Under the pieces are notes generated by a model. It did not search any database and was not told the origin of the DNA. It worked only from the letters and a program-made list of their open reading frames with translations. Positions 49,853 through 57,347 of a stretch of 64,000 bases of DNA are shown here, in pieces; within the stretch, counting starts at the first letter, position 1, and each line of letters begins with the position of its first letter. Origin of the DNA: WJMT01 sp964456985 (GTDB lineage Bacteria; Acidobacteriota; Aminicenantia; Aminicenantales; Aminicenantaceae); contig CAYWDH010000004.1 in the NCBI GenBank assembly GCA_964456985.1, positions 45,938 to 109,937 of the forward strand, read 5' to 3'. Both the position numbers and the translations under genes were made by a program.

Positions 49853-50446
49853 CTATCCTTGTGAATAAGCTTTTAAATCAAGCCTAAGCTTTTTTACTGC
49901 CCTGAACAGTACTGATTTGACAGTTCCTTCAGGAAGTTTAAGGATTTTACTGATTTCAGAATGCTTGAATCCTGCCATTTCCTTGAGAACAAAGACCTGG
50001 CGGTGCTGTTCGGGAAGTTTAGCCAATGCTTGAGAGATGGCACGGCCCATATCGAGCTGTTCAGAGGAATCTGTTGTCTTTGAGTTTTCCGCAGAGTGTG
50101 TGTTCCTGTAAGGGGCTTGATTGTTCTCTTCTTCTCCCATGGTGTGAAAAAGAAAGGATCTTCTCACCCGTTTTTTCCTCAAGGAGTCTTTATACAGATT
50201 GGATGTGATGGTAAAAATCCATGACTTTACTTTTTTCATATTCACAGCCTTTGGAAAATGCTGAGCGACTCTCAACCAGGTGTCCTGGAACAGTTCTTCT
50301 GCTTCTGCTGTGTTTTTTGTCAGATAAACCGCAAAGCTGTATACGTCTGATTTGTGTCTATCATATAAGGCATCGAACATTTTTCGGTTTTCTGCATTCT
50401 TTGTTTTTGCGGACTGGTCATGCTCTGATGTCACAGCATTCTCCAT
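49853..50446 (-). CDS. ECF-type RNA polymerase sigma factor
   Basis: A 197-residue sigma factor. Region 2 (about 25-95) has FDALYDRHKSDVYSFAVYLTKNTAEAEELFQDTWLRV. Region 4 (about 130-190) has ALAKLPEQHRQVFVLKEMAGFKHSEISKILKLPEGTVKSVLFRAVKKLR. The linker is short, as in ECF factors. Its promoter region is occupied by repeat copy C, whose left end lies 19 nt from the start codon and whose promoter-like core points at the gene. The small membrane protein 22 nt downstream may be its regulator. Confidence 0.92.
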   Translation of the reverse strand: MENAVTSEHDQSAKTKNAENRKMFDALYDRHKSDVYSFAVYLTKNTAEAEELFQDTWLRVAQHFPKAVNMKKVKSWIFTITSNLYKDSLRKKRVRRSFLFHTMGEEENNQAPYRNTHSAENSKTTDSSEQLDMGRAISQALAKLPEQHRQVFVLKEMAGFKHSEISKILKLPEGTVKSVLFRAVKKLRLDLKAYSQG

Positions 50447-50455
50447 TCACATCCA

Positions 50456-50713
50456 GCCTAAACTATTCATAAAAAAATGGCGATGAGCATTTTTTTGTTT
50501 TGATTTCAAGGATATACATGCTTTTGAAAAAAATGACAACTGAATTGTTATTATTTGTTTTAACTTTCATTTTTAATCGCCATTTTTTTACCTTACAGGC
50601 GAGCCGATCTCACTGCATCTGCTTCGTTACAGGGCATTCGCGGTGAAGGACCACAGCTTCATTCTCTGTGCCTCGCATCTGCAGCAACCTCGACTCGTGA
50701 ATAATCAAGGCTA
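50456..50713 (-). repeat. dispersed repeat, copy C (longest)
   Basis: It fills half of the 475-nt gap between the ECF sigma gene and the membrane protein at 50.9 kb. AAAAAAATGGCGAT (50471-50484) and ATCGCCATTTTTTT (50576-50589) form a perfect 14-bp inverted repeat, 119 nt from edge to edge. The part to about 50608 matches copy A. The extension to 50713, ending GAATAATCAAGGCTA, is shared with copy B. No ORF is present. The remaining 200 nt (50714-50921) show no gene and no structure I can name. Confidence 0.85.
50511..50539 (-). promoter_or_regulatory. promoter-like core inside repeat copy C, facing the ECF sigma gene
   Basis: On the minus strand, TTGTCA (50539-50534), a 17-nt spacer and TATATC (50516-50511). 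Same hexamers and spacing as copy A. The -10 box is 65 nt from the sigma factor start codon. Confidence 0.48.
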
Positions 50714-50921
50714 GTATCATTTATACAGACGTTTGAGACTTTAAATAGTTCTGTGTTTTTTTGAATGATGATGAATATGGTTTAAGGTGTGGATATTTCG
50801 GAATTTTTGGGAAGATATCCTGATAGAAAACTGTCTTTTGAAATCCGGCATGTATGGGTAGATAAGATACCTAAATAAAGTACAGATGGTAAGGGAAAGG
50901 GGAAAATGAAAAGGGTATTTT

Positions 50922-51293
50922 TTAAGTCTCCATTTTTGCCTTAAAAACCACAGAAGTGAAAAGTTCTATCAGAAAACCATAAATAACGCCCAATAACAGA
51001 GTGCTGAGGAACAAAAATGTTTTGTTATATTCGGCTGTTTCAGGGGCCATTAATCCGCTGAAGGCAAGGGGAAGGCTGAATATCAAACCCATAACAAGTC
51101 CGTGTATGGACCAGTGTTTGAGAGAAAGGCAGCTTATCCCAATGGCGAATCCGATAAGAGTGCGGCTAGCGATAATTTGAAGAGCTACGGGCCATGCAAT
51201 GGCTTCAGGTGACATACTGGCAAGCCCATAACAGACAAATCCGAAGATGACTCCAAAGAGAGTCGCCACAATGATTCTTTTTGCTTTTTTCAA
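50922..51293 (-). CDS. four-helix membrane protein, unknown
   Basis: A 123-residue very hydrophobic protein with four segments (about 7-27, 36-56, 66-85 and 92-116). The loops are short, so almost all is membrane-embedded. AAGGAGGAG lies just upstream of the ATG. It stands alone between repeat copy C and the cyclic-diphosphoglycerate operon, divergent to the latter. No family is recognised. Confidence 0.72.
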   Translation of the reverse strand: MKKAKRIIVATLFGVIFGFVCYGLASMSPEAIAWPVALQIIASRTLIGFAIGISCLSLKHWSIHGLVMGLIFSLPLAFSGLMAPETAEYNKTFLFLSTLLLGVIYGFLIELFTSVVFKAKMET

Positions 51294-51403
51294 CTTTTAC
51301 TCCTCCTTTACATCAATATTTTTATTATATATATAAAGAATCGAATGTGAAGATTTTTTTATGATGCCCTCAAAAAAGAACATTATTTTCAATCCATTCC
51401 CTC

Positions 51404-51432
51404 TTGACTTATATTTCTTCAGCAATTATTCT
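51404..51432 (+). promoter_or_regulatory. promoter of the cyclic 2,3-diphosphoglycerate operon
   Basis: TTGACT (51404-51409), a 17-nt spacer and TATTCT (51427-51432). The predicted start near 51439 gives a leader of about 88 nt that includes repeat fragment D. Confidence 0.45.
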
Positions 51433-51489
51433 TCCCTGTGGTAAAGGTTTGAATAAGGGGTATGGATAGATATAGATAAAAAGATGTTT

Positions 51490-51520
51490 ATCGCCATTTT
51501 TTTATGAAAAGGTCAGGTGG
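51490..51520 (+). repeat. dispersed repeat, left-end fragment D
   Basis: ATCGCCATTTTTTTATGAA then AAGGTCAGGTGG is the inverse of the left end of copies A and B. Only this end remains. It ends 7 nt before the ATG of the cyclic-diphosphoglycerate synthetase gene and contributes its only ribosome-site-like bases (AGGTCAGGTGG). Confidence 0.72.
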
Positions 51521-51526
51521 ATTCGG

Positions 51527-52912
51527 ATGGATAAACAAAAGATAATAGGAAAGAGATTGTTTTGTCTGGTAGACGGGGAACACTATCCTCCTGTAACAAA
51601 GTGGACACTGAAAGAGCTTGAAAAGTCGGGAGCAAAGGTCGTGGGAATCCTTTTTGTAGGAGGAACGGAAAAGGTGGAACATGCGGTAGATGAATTGAGA
51701 AGCGACCGGAACGGATATAAGATTTATACTGGAGGAGATTCTTTTCAGGACACACTCAATATTCTCGGTGAAGCGGTTGAAGATACGCATTGTGATACAG
51801 TGGTTGACCTGTCAGATGAACCTGTCATTGATTACGATGACCGCTTTAGAATCGCATCGCTGATTTTGTATAAAAACATCATTTATACGGGGGCTGATTT
51901 TGAGTTCACACCCCCAAGCAGAGCAAAAATATTGAACAAACCGAGTCTCAGCATCATAGGGACCGGAAAGAGAGTAGGAAAAACAGCCGTGAGTGTGACC
52001 ATTGCCCGTCTGCTTGATAAGAGAGGATTTGATCCGGTAGTGGTTGCCATGGGGCGGGGTGGTCCTCCTGAACCAGAGGTCATTGTTCCTAGTGAGCTGG
52101 AAATAAGCGCTGACTTGCTTATTGAAGTCGCGCAGAAGGGAGAGCATGCTGCTTCTGATTACTGGGAAGATGCTGTTTTGGCTGGAGTCCCCACGGTCGG
52201 ATGCCGGAGATGCGGAGGTGGCATGGCAGGGAGTCCTGTTTTATCCAATGTGCTTGAAGGGGCAGAGAGAACAAATAAAATGTCCCAGCGATTTGTGATA
52301 ATGGAGGGGTCGGGACCGACTCTTCCACCCGTTGCAACCGATGTATCTCTTGTCGTAGTGGGCGCAGCCCAGCCTCTGAGACACGTCATCGGTTTTTTTG
52401 GGGAATACCGTCTCATGCGTTCGGATCTTGTTGTGGTAACTATGTGTGAAGACCCCATAGCCAGCATCGAAAAAGTCAAACAAATGGAAGAAGGAATCAT
52501 CAGGCTTTGTCCTGAGATGGATATTGCATTGACCGTGTTCAGGCCGGAACCCCATGGTGATATATCAGGTAAAAAGGTCTTCATGGCTTCGACGGCAAAT
52601 CCTGTGATGAAGGATAAACTGAGCGGTTATGTTGAGAAAACATACGGCTGCTCGGTGGTTGGGATTTCTACCAATCTTTCTAACAGGAAAGAACTGCGGC
52701 GTGATCTGGAGACAGGATTGAAGGGAGCGGACGTTCTGCTTACGGAGATAAAGGCAGCATCCATTGCCGTGGCGGCAAGGACAGCTAAAGAGCAGGGTTG
52801 TGACGTCGTATTCATGCATAATAAGTCCGTACTTATCGGAGGAAATATCGGAAGTCTTGAGCAAGCTGTGTTAGATCTGTGCAGTTCCGTAAATAAGGGA
52901 GATGGAAAATGA
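51527..52912 (+). CDS. cpgS: cyclic 2,3-diphosphoglycerate synthetase
   Basis: A 461-residue enzyme that, in methanogens, closes 2,3-diphosphoglycerate to its cyclic form with ATP. The N-terminal part (about 10-135: LFCLVDGEHYPPVTKWTLKEL and VVGILFVGGTEKVEHAVDEL) matches the archaeal family. A nucleotide loop GTGKRVGKT is at 145-153, followed by MGRGGPPEPEVI, CRRCGGGMAGSP and EGSGPTLPPVATD. The length agrees with the Methanothermus fervidus protein (about 52 kDa). It overlaps the next gene, the 2-phosphoglycerate kinase, by 4 nt. The start sits next to repeat fragment D. The assignment rests on family resemblance; the activity in a bacterium is not shown. Confidence 0.85.
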   Translation: MDKQKIIGKRLFCLVDGEHYPPVTKWTLKELEKSGAKVVGILFVGGTEKVEHAVDELRSDRNGYKIYTGGDSFQDTLNILGEAVEDTHCDTVVDLSDEPVIDYDDRFRIASLILYKNIIYTGADFEFTPPSRAKILNKPSLSIIGTGKRVGKTAVSVTIARLLDKRGFDPVVVAMGRGGPPEPEVIVPSELEISADLLIEVAQKGEHAASDYWEDAVLAGVPTVGCRRCGGGMAGSPVLSNVLEGAERTNKMSQRFVIMEGSGPTLPPVATDVSLVVVGAAQPLRHVIGFFGEYRLMRSDLVVVTMCEDPIASIEKVKQMEEGIIRLCPEMDIALTVFRPEPHGDISGKKVFMASTANPVMKDKLSGYVEKTYGCSVVGISTNLSNRKELRRDLETGLKGADVLLTEIKAASIAVAARTAKEQGCDVVFMHNKSVLIGGNIGSLEQAVLDLCSSVNKGDGK

Positions 52913-53793
52913 CAGAAGTGATAAAAGGGAAAAAAAGATATCCGTTTTCCAGAGGTATTCTGGCGAAGTCTATCACCAGAACAGGAATCCCTATGCGCGA
53001 AATCTATGAGATAGTCGATGATGTTCAAAAAATGTTCAAGGGAAAAGAAAGGGACAAAGTGGAAAGCGCTTCCATCAAGCGTCTCGTGTGTGAATGTCTT
53101 CTTGCTCGAGGATACAAGACTGAAGAGAGGTATTATCGCATAACAAGGGAAGTCAAAAATCTGCATAAGCCGATTGTGGTCATGATTGGAGGAAGCACAG
53201 GAGTTGGAAAATCGACCATTGCAGCGGAAGTAGCTCACCGCTTAGGGATAACGCGTTCTATCGGATCCGACGGAATAAGGGAGGTCATGAGATATATGGT
53301 TCCTTATTATTTTATGCCCATACTTCATGAATCCAGTTTTACAGCTGGAAAAAGGCTGAAAAGTCCTTTTGTTAAAGAGAACCTCATCTTTGCTTTCACA
53401 CAGCAGGTGAATTCAGTGGCCGAAGGGGTTCATGCTTTTATCAAAAGAGGAGTTACCGAGGGGATTCACACCATGATCAATGGGATTCATTTGGTCCCCG
53501 GCTATATTGACCTTGCAGAAGAAAAAAATCAGATGTTTTGCTTTCATTATATTCTGTATATATCTGATGTTCAAAACCATATCCAGCAGATTTATTACCG
53601 TTCTGAAGGAAGCCGCAGAGATCCGGAGCGCTATGTGGATGAGATAAATAACATTAGGGAAATCCAGAGTTTTATTAAGGACATGGCTGAGGAAAAAGGA
53701 GTGATGGTGATTGAAAATGATGACATAAAAAAAACGATCTTCACTATCATGGATGACATCATCACTACACTGGAAAAGGAGGTCAATAAATGA
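52909..53793 (+). CDS. 2-phosphoglycerate kinase
   Basis: A 294-residue kinase that phosphorylates 2-phosphoglycerate to 2,3-diphosphoglycerate, the precursor of the cyclic form. Residues about 1-85 form an ATP-cone-like domain (KRYPFSRGILAKSITRTGIP and IYEIVDDVQKMF), which usually senses ATP. The kinase domain has the P-loop GGSTGVGKST at 94-103, SIGSDGIREVMRYM and EGVHAFIKRG, with GIHLVPGYID. This domain order matches the archaeal 2-phosphoglycerate kinases. It overlaps the genes on both sides by 4 nt, so it is translated with them. Confidence 0.88.
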   Translation: MTEVIKGKKRYPFSRGILAKSITRTGIPMREIYEIVDDVQKMFKGKERDKVESASIKRLVCECLLARGYKTEERYYRITREVKNLHKPIVVMIGGSTGVGKSTIAAEVAHRLGITRSIGSDGIREVMRYMVPYYFMPILHESSFTAGKRLKSPFVKENLIFAFTQQVNSVAEGVHAFIKRGVTEGIHTMINGIHLVPGYIDLAEEKNQMFCFHYILYISDVQNHIQQIYYRSEGSRRDPERYVDEINNIREIQSFIKDMAEEKGVMVIENDDIKKTIFTIMDDIITTLEKEVNK

Positions 53794-54218
53794 ATCTTCA
53801 ATATCCTGCTTTTTATGACCTGAAGAGGCCGGTTAGGGAAGTCATGACTAAAAAACTTATTGGCATAGACAGCAAAGCTTCTTTCAGAGAAGGCGTGGCG
53901 AAAATGGTGGAGTTTAGTATCAGTTCCCTGGTTATCACAAACAGAGACAAGGTTGTGGGCTTTATAACGGATACAGACGTAAAACGCTCTGTTGCATCGG
54001 GATTGACACCTGATATAAATATAGAGAAGATCATGACCACTGACTTGATAACAGTCGATATCAGTGCTTCGGTAAGAGAAGTTCTTGAAACAATGTCTAA
54101 GAATAAAATAAAACATTTACTTATAACAGAAAAAGGAAAAGTGGTCGGTATAATAACAGTACGCGACCTTGAGCACATTGTAAGACAGAAACTGGAAACA
54201 TATATTTCAAGAGAGTGA
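53790..54218 (+). CDS. CBS-pair protein, probable ligand sensor
   Basis: A 142-residue protein with two CBS motifs (about 14-70, VREVMTKKLIGIDSKASFREGVAKM; and 78-135, IEKIMTTDLITVDISASVREVLETM with KGKVVGIITVRDLEHIV). A CBS pair binds adenosyl nucleotides such as AMP, ATP or SAM. It has no other domain, so it probably acts by contact with a partner, most simply the kinase upstream or the phosphoesterase downstream. It overlaps the kinase by 4 nt and precedes the phosphoesterase by 1 nt. Confidence 0.92.
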   Translation: MNLQYPAFYDLKRPVREVMTKKLIGIDSKASFREGVAKMVEFSISSLVITNRDKVVGFITDTDVKRSVASGLTPDINIEKIMTTDLITVDISASVREVLETMSKNKIKHLLITEKGKVVGIITVRDLEHIVRQKLETYISRE

Positions 54219-54219
54219 C

Positions 54220-55731
54220 ATGAGAATCCTTCATATCTCTGACACCCATATAGGCGGAGCCTCATATTTCAATATAGAAGCATTAGAAAGGATTCTGGGT
54301 GAAGCCACAAAAGATAAATATGATTTAGTCATTCACTCCGGTGATGTCACTCAGGGAGGCCGGAGGCAGGAATTTGAACGGGCCAGAGAGATTCTATCCC
54401 GTGTAGATATTCCCATTATTGCGCTTGCAGGCAATCATGATGCCCGTTCAGGCGGGCTCTATCTTTTTGAAGAATACATAGGCCCGTTGAACGGAGTGCG
54501 TACAATCGGTGATGCTGTGATTATCTATGTGAACAGTGCCTTTGAAGACAGTGATCAGGGCAGGGTCGGGATGGTGAAGTTCGATATGATGCGGAAGGCT
54601 CTCAATGATCATAGGAGGAAAAAAATAAAAATCATAGTGCTTCACCATCATACTATTCCTATCCCCATGGCCGGACGGGAAAGACATGTTCTCACCAATG
54701 CGGGAGATATTTTGGACCTTATTTTAAAAGAAGACGTTGATTTTGTTGTCGCTGGTCATCGCCATTATCCGAACATCTATCAGATTGAAAACACGGTTTT
54801 TATTAACGCGGGGACAGCGAGCGCAACGAAAACACGATATGGAGATGTCAACTCTTACAATATTATAGAGATCAGTGAAAAGACCCGAAAAGTCGAGACC
54901 GTAAGATTGGATGGGAAGGTCCAGAGATTTTCTTTTCCAAAGCGGGAAAAAAGGGTGTTTTCAGACTTTGGAGAGAGAGAATTCAGGGCTGTACACATTG
55001 CCAACACCCTGATTTCTGACTCCAGGGCTTTTTTAAAACGCAATTTCCTAAACGCAATGGATACTATAAAGGAATTGGATCCTGACCTTCTGGTCCACTG
55101 CGGCGGAATAGTGAGAGAAGGCATTGCTGGGGATTATGATACTGCGGTCAATTATATGGAGGAGCTTGAAGTGCTCGCGGTTTATACTCCCGCAGGACGT
55201 GATATAAATTATCTTGGGTATTACCTATTCCCCACTTATTTTGGTTCCATTGACCAGAGATATTCAAATGAGAATATTTTATTCCAGGGCGTTTGTTCGG
55301 CTCAGTATGATTCCCAGGATGGGATTGTTGGCCCCAGCCAGAGAAAGCTTTTACTAAAAAAGCTGAACTCTCCGGAGAAAACAAAAGCTGTCTTCCTGCA
55401 TCACAATGTGCTCCCTATTCCTCACAGCAGGGAAAAAGGTCTGTTGGAGGACAGTGGAGACCTTCTGCGTGAGCTCGTGGACGCGAAAATAGACCTTGTT
55501 CTGACCGGCACTTCCTCACATCCGTTTGCCGCTCAAATTGGAGATACCATTGTTGTTAACGCCAATTCATTAAGCAGTGTTTACCAGCGGAGTGTCTTCG
55601 GAAATTCCTTTAATATCATAGATATTTATGAAGGAGCCATAGCTGTGTTTGAAGTGAACAGCTTATGGGGCCGGCGGCGTCTTCTGGGTATATGGGAGAG
55701 AAACAAAAAGGCGGATCAATCAAGTTTGTGA
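54220..55731 (+). CDS. two-domain metallophosphoesterase, second domain inactive
   Basis: A 503-residue protein. The first domain (about 1-235) is a calcineurin-like phosphoesterase of the cyclic-nucleotide phosphodiesterase kind: Asp8 and His10 (SDTH), Asp42 (GD), Asn72/His73 (GNHD), the HHH at 142-144 and His180/His182 (GHRH). The second domain (about 250-500) repeats the fold but replaces the ligands: HIANT for HISDT, GG for GD, AGRD for GNHD, while FLHHNVLPIP survives. It is the last gene of the cyclic-diphosphoglycerate operon, 1 nt after the CBS gene. It may hydrolyse the cyclic product or another phosphoester; the dead domain may be regulatory. Confidence 0.88.
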   Translation: MRILHISDTHIGGASYFNIEALERILGEATKDKYDLVIHSGDVTQGGRRQEFERAREILSRVDIPIIALAGNHDARSGGLYLFEEYIGPLNGVRTIGDAVIIYVNSAFEDSDQGRVGMVKFDMMRKALNDHRRKKIKIIVLHHHTIPIPMAGRERHVLTNAGDILDLILKEDVDFVVAGHRHYPNIYQIENTVFINAGTASATKTRYGDVNSYNIIEISEKTRKVETVRLDGKVQRFSFPKREKRVFSDFGEREFRAVHIANTLISDSRAFLKRNFLNAMDTIKELDPDLLVHCGGIVREGIAGDYDTAVNYMEELEVLAVYTPAGRDINYLGYYLFPTYFGSIDQRYSNENILFQGVCSAQYDSQDGIVGPSQRKLLLKKLNSPEKTKAVFLHHNVLPIPHSREKGLLEDSGDLLRELVDAKIDLVLTGTSSHPFAAQIGDTIVVNANSLSSVYQRSVFGNSFNIIDIYEGAIAVFEVNSLWGRRRLLGIWERNKKADQSSL

Positions 55732-55807
55732 TTTGATAATTCCTCAGTCCCCGATGTTGACTTCAAAAAGCTAATCACATATATACTAAAAAGAGGATTA
55801 TTGGGCA

Positions 55808-57208
55808 TTGACTGACAAAAAAAAGAATACCGTTTCCATCACCAGACAAGATTTCATGGATATTGCCGGAGTCATGTTTGTGGCCCTTGATTCCAGCGGC
55901 AGAGTCATCCTGATCAACAAGAAAGGCTGTGAGATACTGGGATATTCAGAAGGGGAGATTATAGGAAAAGACTGGTTTTCACATTTTCTTCCAAAAAAAT
56001 CAAGAGAAGAAGTAAGATCTGTTTTTAACAAACTCATAAACGGAAAATACAAGCCTCCTGAATTCTATACAAATTCTGTAGTGACAAAGAATGGTGAACA
56101 GAGATACCTATCTTTTCACAACAGTATTCTGCGGGACAAGGAAGGATGTATTATAGGAACTCTCAGTTCAGGAGAGGACATAACGGAACAGATGGAAACA
56201 GATGCGGCTCTTCAAGAAAGCGAGGAGCGCTACAGGGCTTTTTTTGACCATTCTCTGAATTTTGTTTATATCTATGACTTTAAAGGCAATTTAATTGATG
56301 CGAATAAAGCAGCCTTAGACCTTTTTGGGTATTCAAAAAAAGAGCTCAAAGGCATGAATATCTATTCTTTTCTAGCTGATAGCAAACAGATTCCGAATGT
56401 CGAAAGAATTATTATAGAACTGGCTGAGACCGGACAGCATAAAGAAACCTCAGAGTTCAAGCTTAAGAAAAAAGATGGGAGCACCATATGGGTGGAAACC
56501 AAATCATCCGTGATTTATAAAGATGGGAAGCCCGCGGCTATTCAAGGAATCGGGTGGGATGTAACCAGGCGCAAACATGATGAGCAGCAGATCAAAAAAA
56601 GTCTTCATGAAAAAGAGGTTCTGCTGCAGGAAATCCACCATCGGGTGAAAAACAATATGCAGATCATCATCAGCCTCTTGAGGCTTCAGTCCTTTGATGT
56701 CCAGGATAGAAGAGACCTTGAATTGTTTAAAATGAGCCAGGAACGCATTTATTCGATGGCTCTTATCCATGAGAAGCTTTATAAGAGCAAGGATTTCACG
56801 CGGGTGAATTTTGCTCACTACCTTGAAAGTTTCATCATTCATGTACTCCATACCTATAATGTGGATTCGGAAAAGATCAAATATGATCTTGATATTATGG
56901 AGATCAAAGCAGATATCAATACAGCGATTCCTTTAGGTCTTGTATTCAATGAACTGATTTCTAATGCTTTTAAGCATGCTTTTCCAGAAGGAAGGAGAGG
57001 TAAAGTTTTGATCAAGCTGGGGCGAGATAAAAAGAAAAAAAAGAGCATTCTAATGATTAAGGACAATGGAGTAGGCATACCGGATGAACTGGATATTAAG
57101 AATCCCAAATCTCTAGGACTCCAGTTAGTGAAAGACCTGGTTAAGCAGATAAATGGAGACATTCGTATAAAGAAAAGACCTGGGACTGAAATTGAAATAA
57201 TCTTTTAA
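55808..57208 (+). CDS. PAS-PAS histidine kinase, HisKA_2 type (orphan)
   Basis: A 466-residue soluble kinase from a TTG start. Two PAS domains (about 14-130, DIAGVMFVALDSSGRVILINKKG; and 138-255, YRAFFDHSLNFVYIYDFKGNLIDAN) precede the HisKA_2 H-box HHRVKNNMQIIISLLRLQ near 277 and a HATPase domain with NELISNAFKHAF and DNGVGIPDELD. The kinase half is strongly similar to that of the 18.9-kb kinase. It follows the cyclic-diphosphoglycerate operon by 76 nt on the same strand. No response regulator is adjacent. It might sense an internal metabolite or redox state. Confidence 0.88.
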   Translation: MTDKKKNTVSITRQDFMDIAGVMFVALDSSGRVILINKKGCEILGYSEGEIIGKDWFSHFLPKKSREEVRSVFNKLINGKYKPPEFYTNSVVTKNGEQRYLSFHNSILRDKEGCIIGTLSSGEDITEQMETDAALQESEERYRAFFDHSLNFVYIYDFKGNLIDANKAALDLFGYSKKELKGMNIYSFLADSKQIPNVERIIIELAETGQHKETSEFKLKKKDGSTIWVETKSSVIYKDGKPAAIQGIGWDVTRRKHDEQQIKKSLHEKEVLLQEIHHRVKNNMQIIISLLRLQSFDVQDRRDLELFKMSQERIYSMALIHEKLYKSKDFTRVNFAHYLESFIIHVLHTYNVDSEKIKYDLDIMEIKADINTAIPLGLVFNELISNAFKHAFPEGRRGKVLIKLGRDKKKKKSILMIKDNGVGIPDELDIKNPKSLGLQLVKDLVKQINGDIRIKKRPGTEIEIIF

Positions 57209-57275
57209 AACAGGCAATCCTTACGTTTATTTCCCGACCTTCCTCATCCGCTGTTTCGTAAAAAAATATTATTTT

Positions 57276-57304
57276 TTGAATTTTTTTAGTCTTTTCTATA
57301 TTCT
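57276..57304 (+). promoter_or_regulatory. promoter of the M24 peptidase gene
   Basis: TTGAAT (57276-57281), a 17-nt spacer and TATTCT (57299-57304). The leader would be about 37 nt. Confidence 0.42.
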
Positions 57305-57347
57305 TAATTAGACGGATTGCAACGGATTAATTTTTCGGAGGTCATTT

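Noticed and set aside
50714..50921. Possible small RNA or gene between repeat copy C and the membrane protein
   Set aside because: No promoter-terminator pair, hairpin or reading frame of note could be seen.
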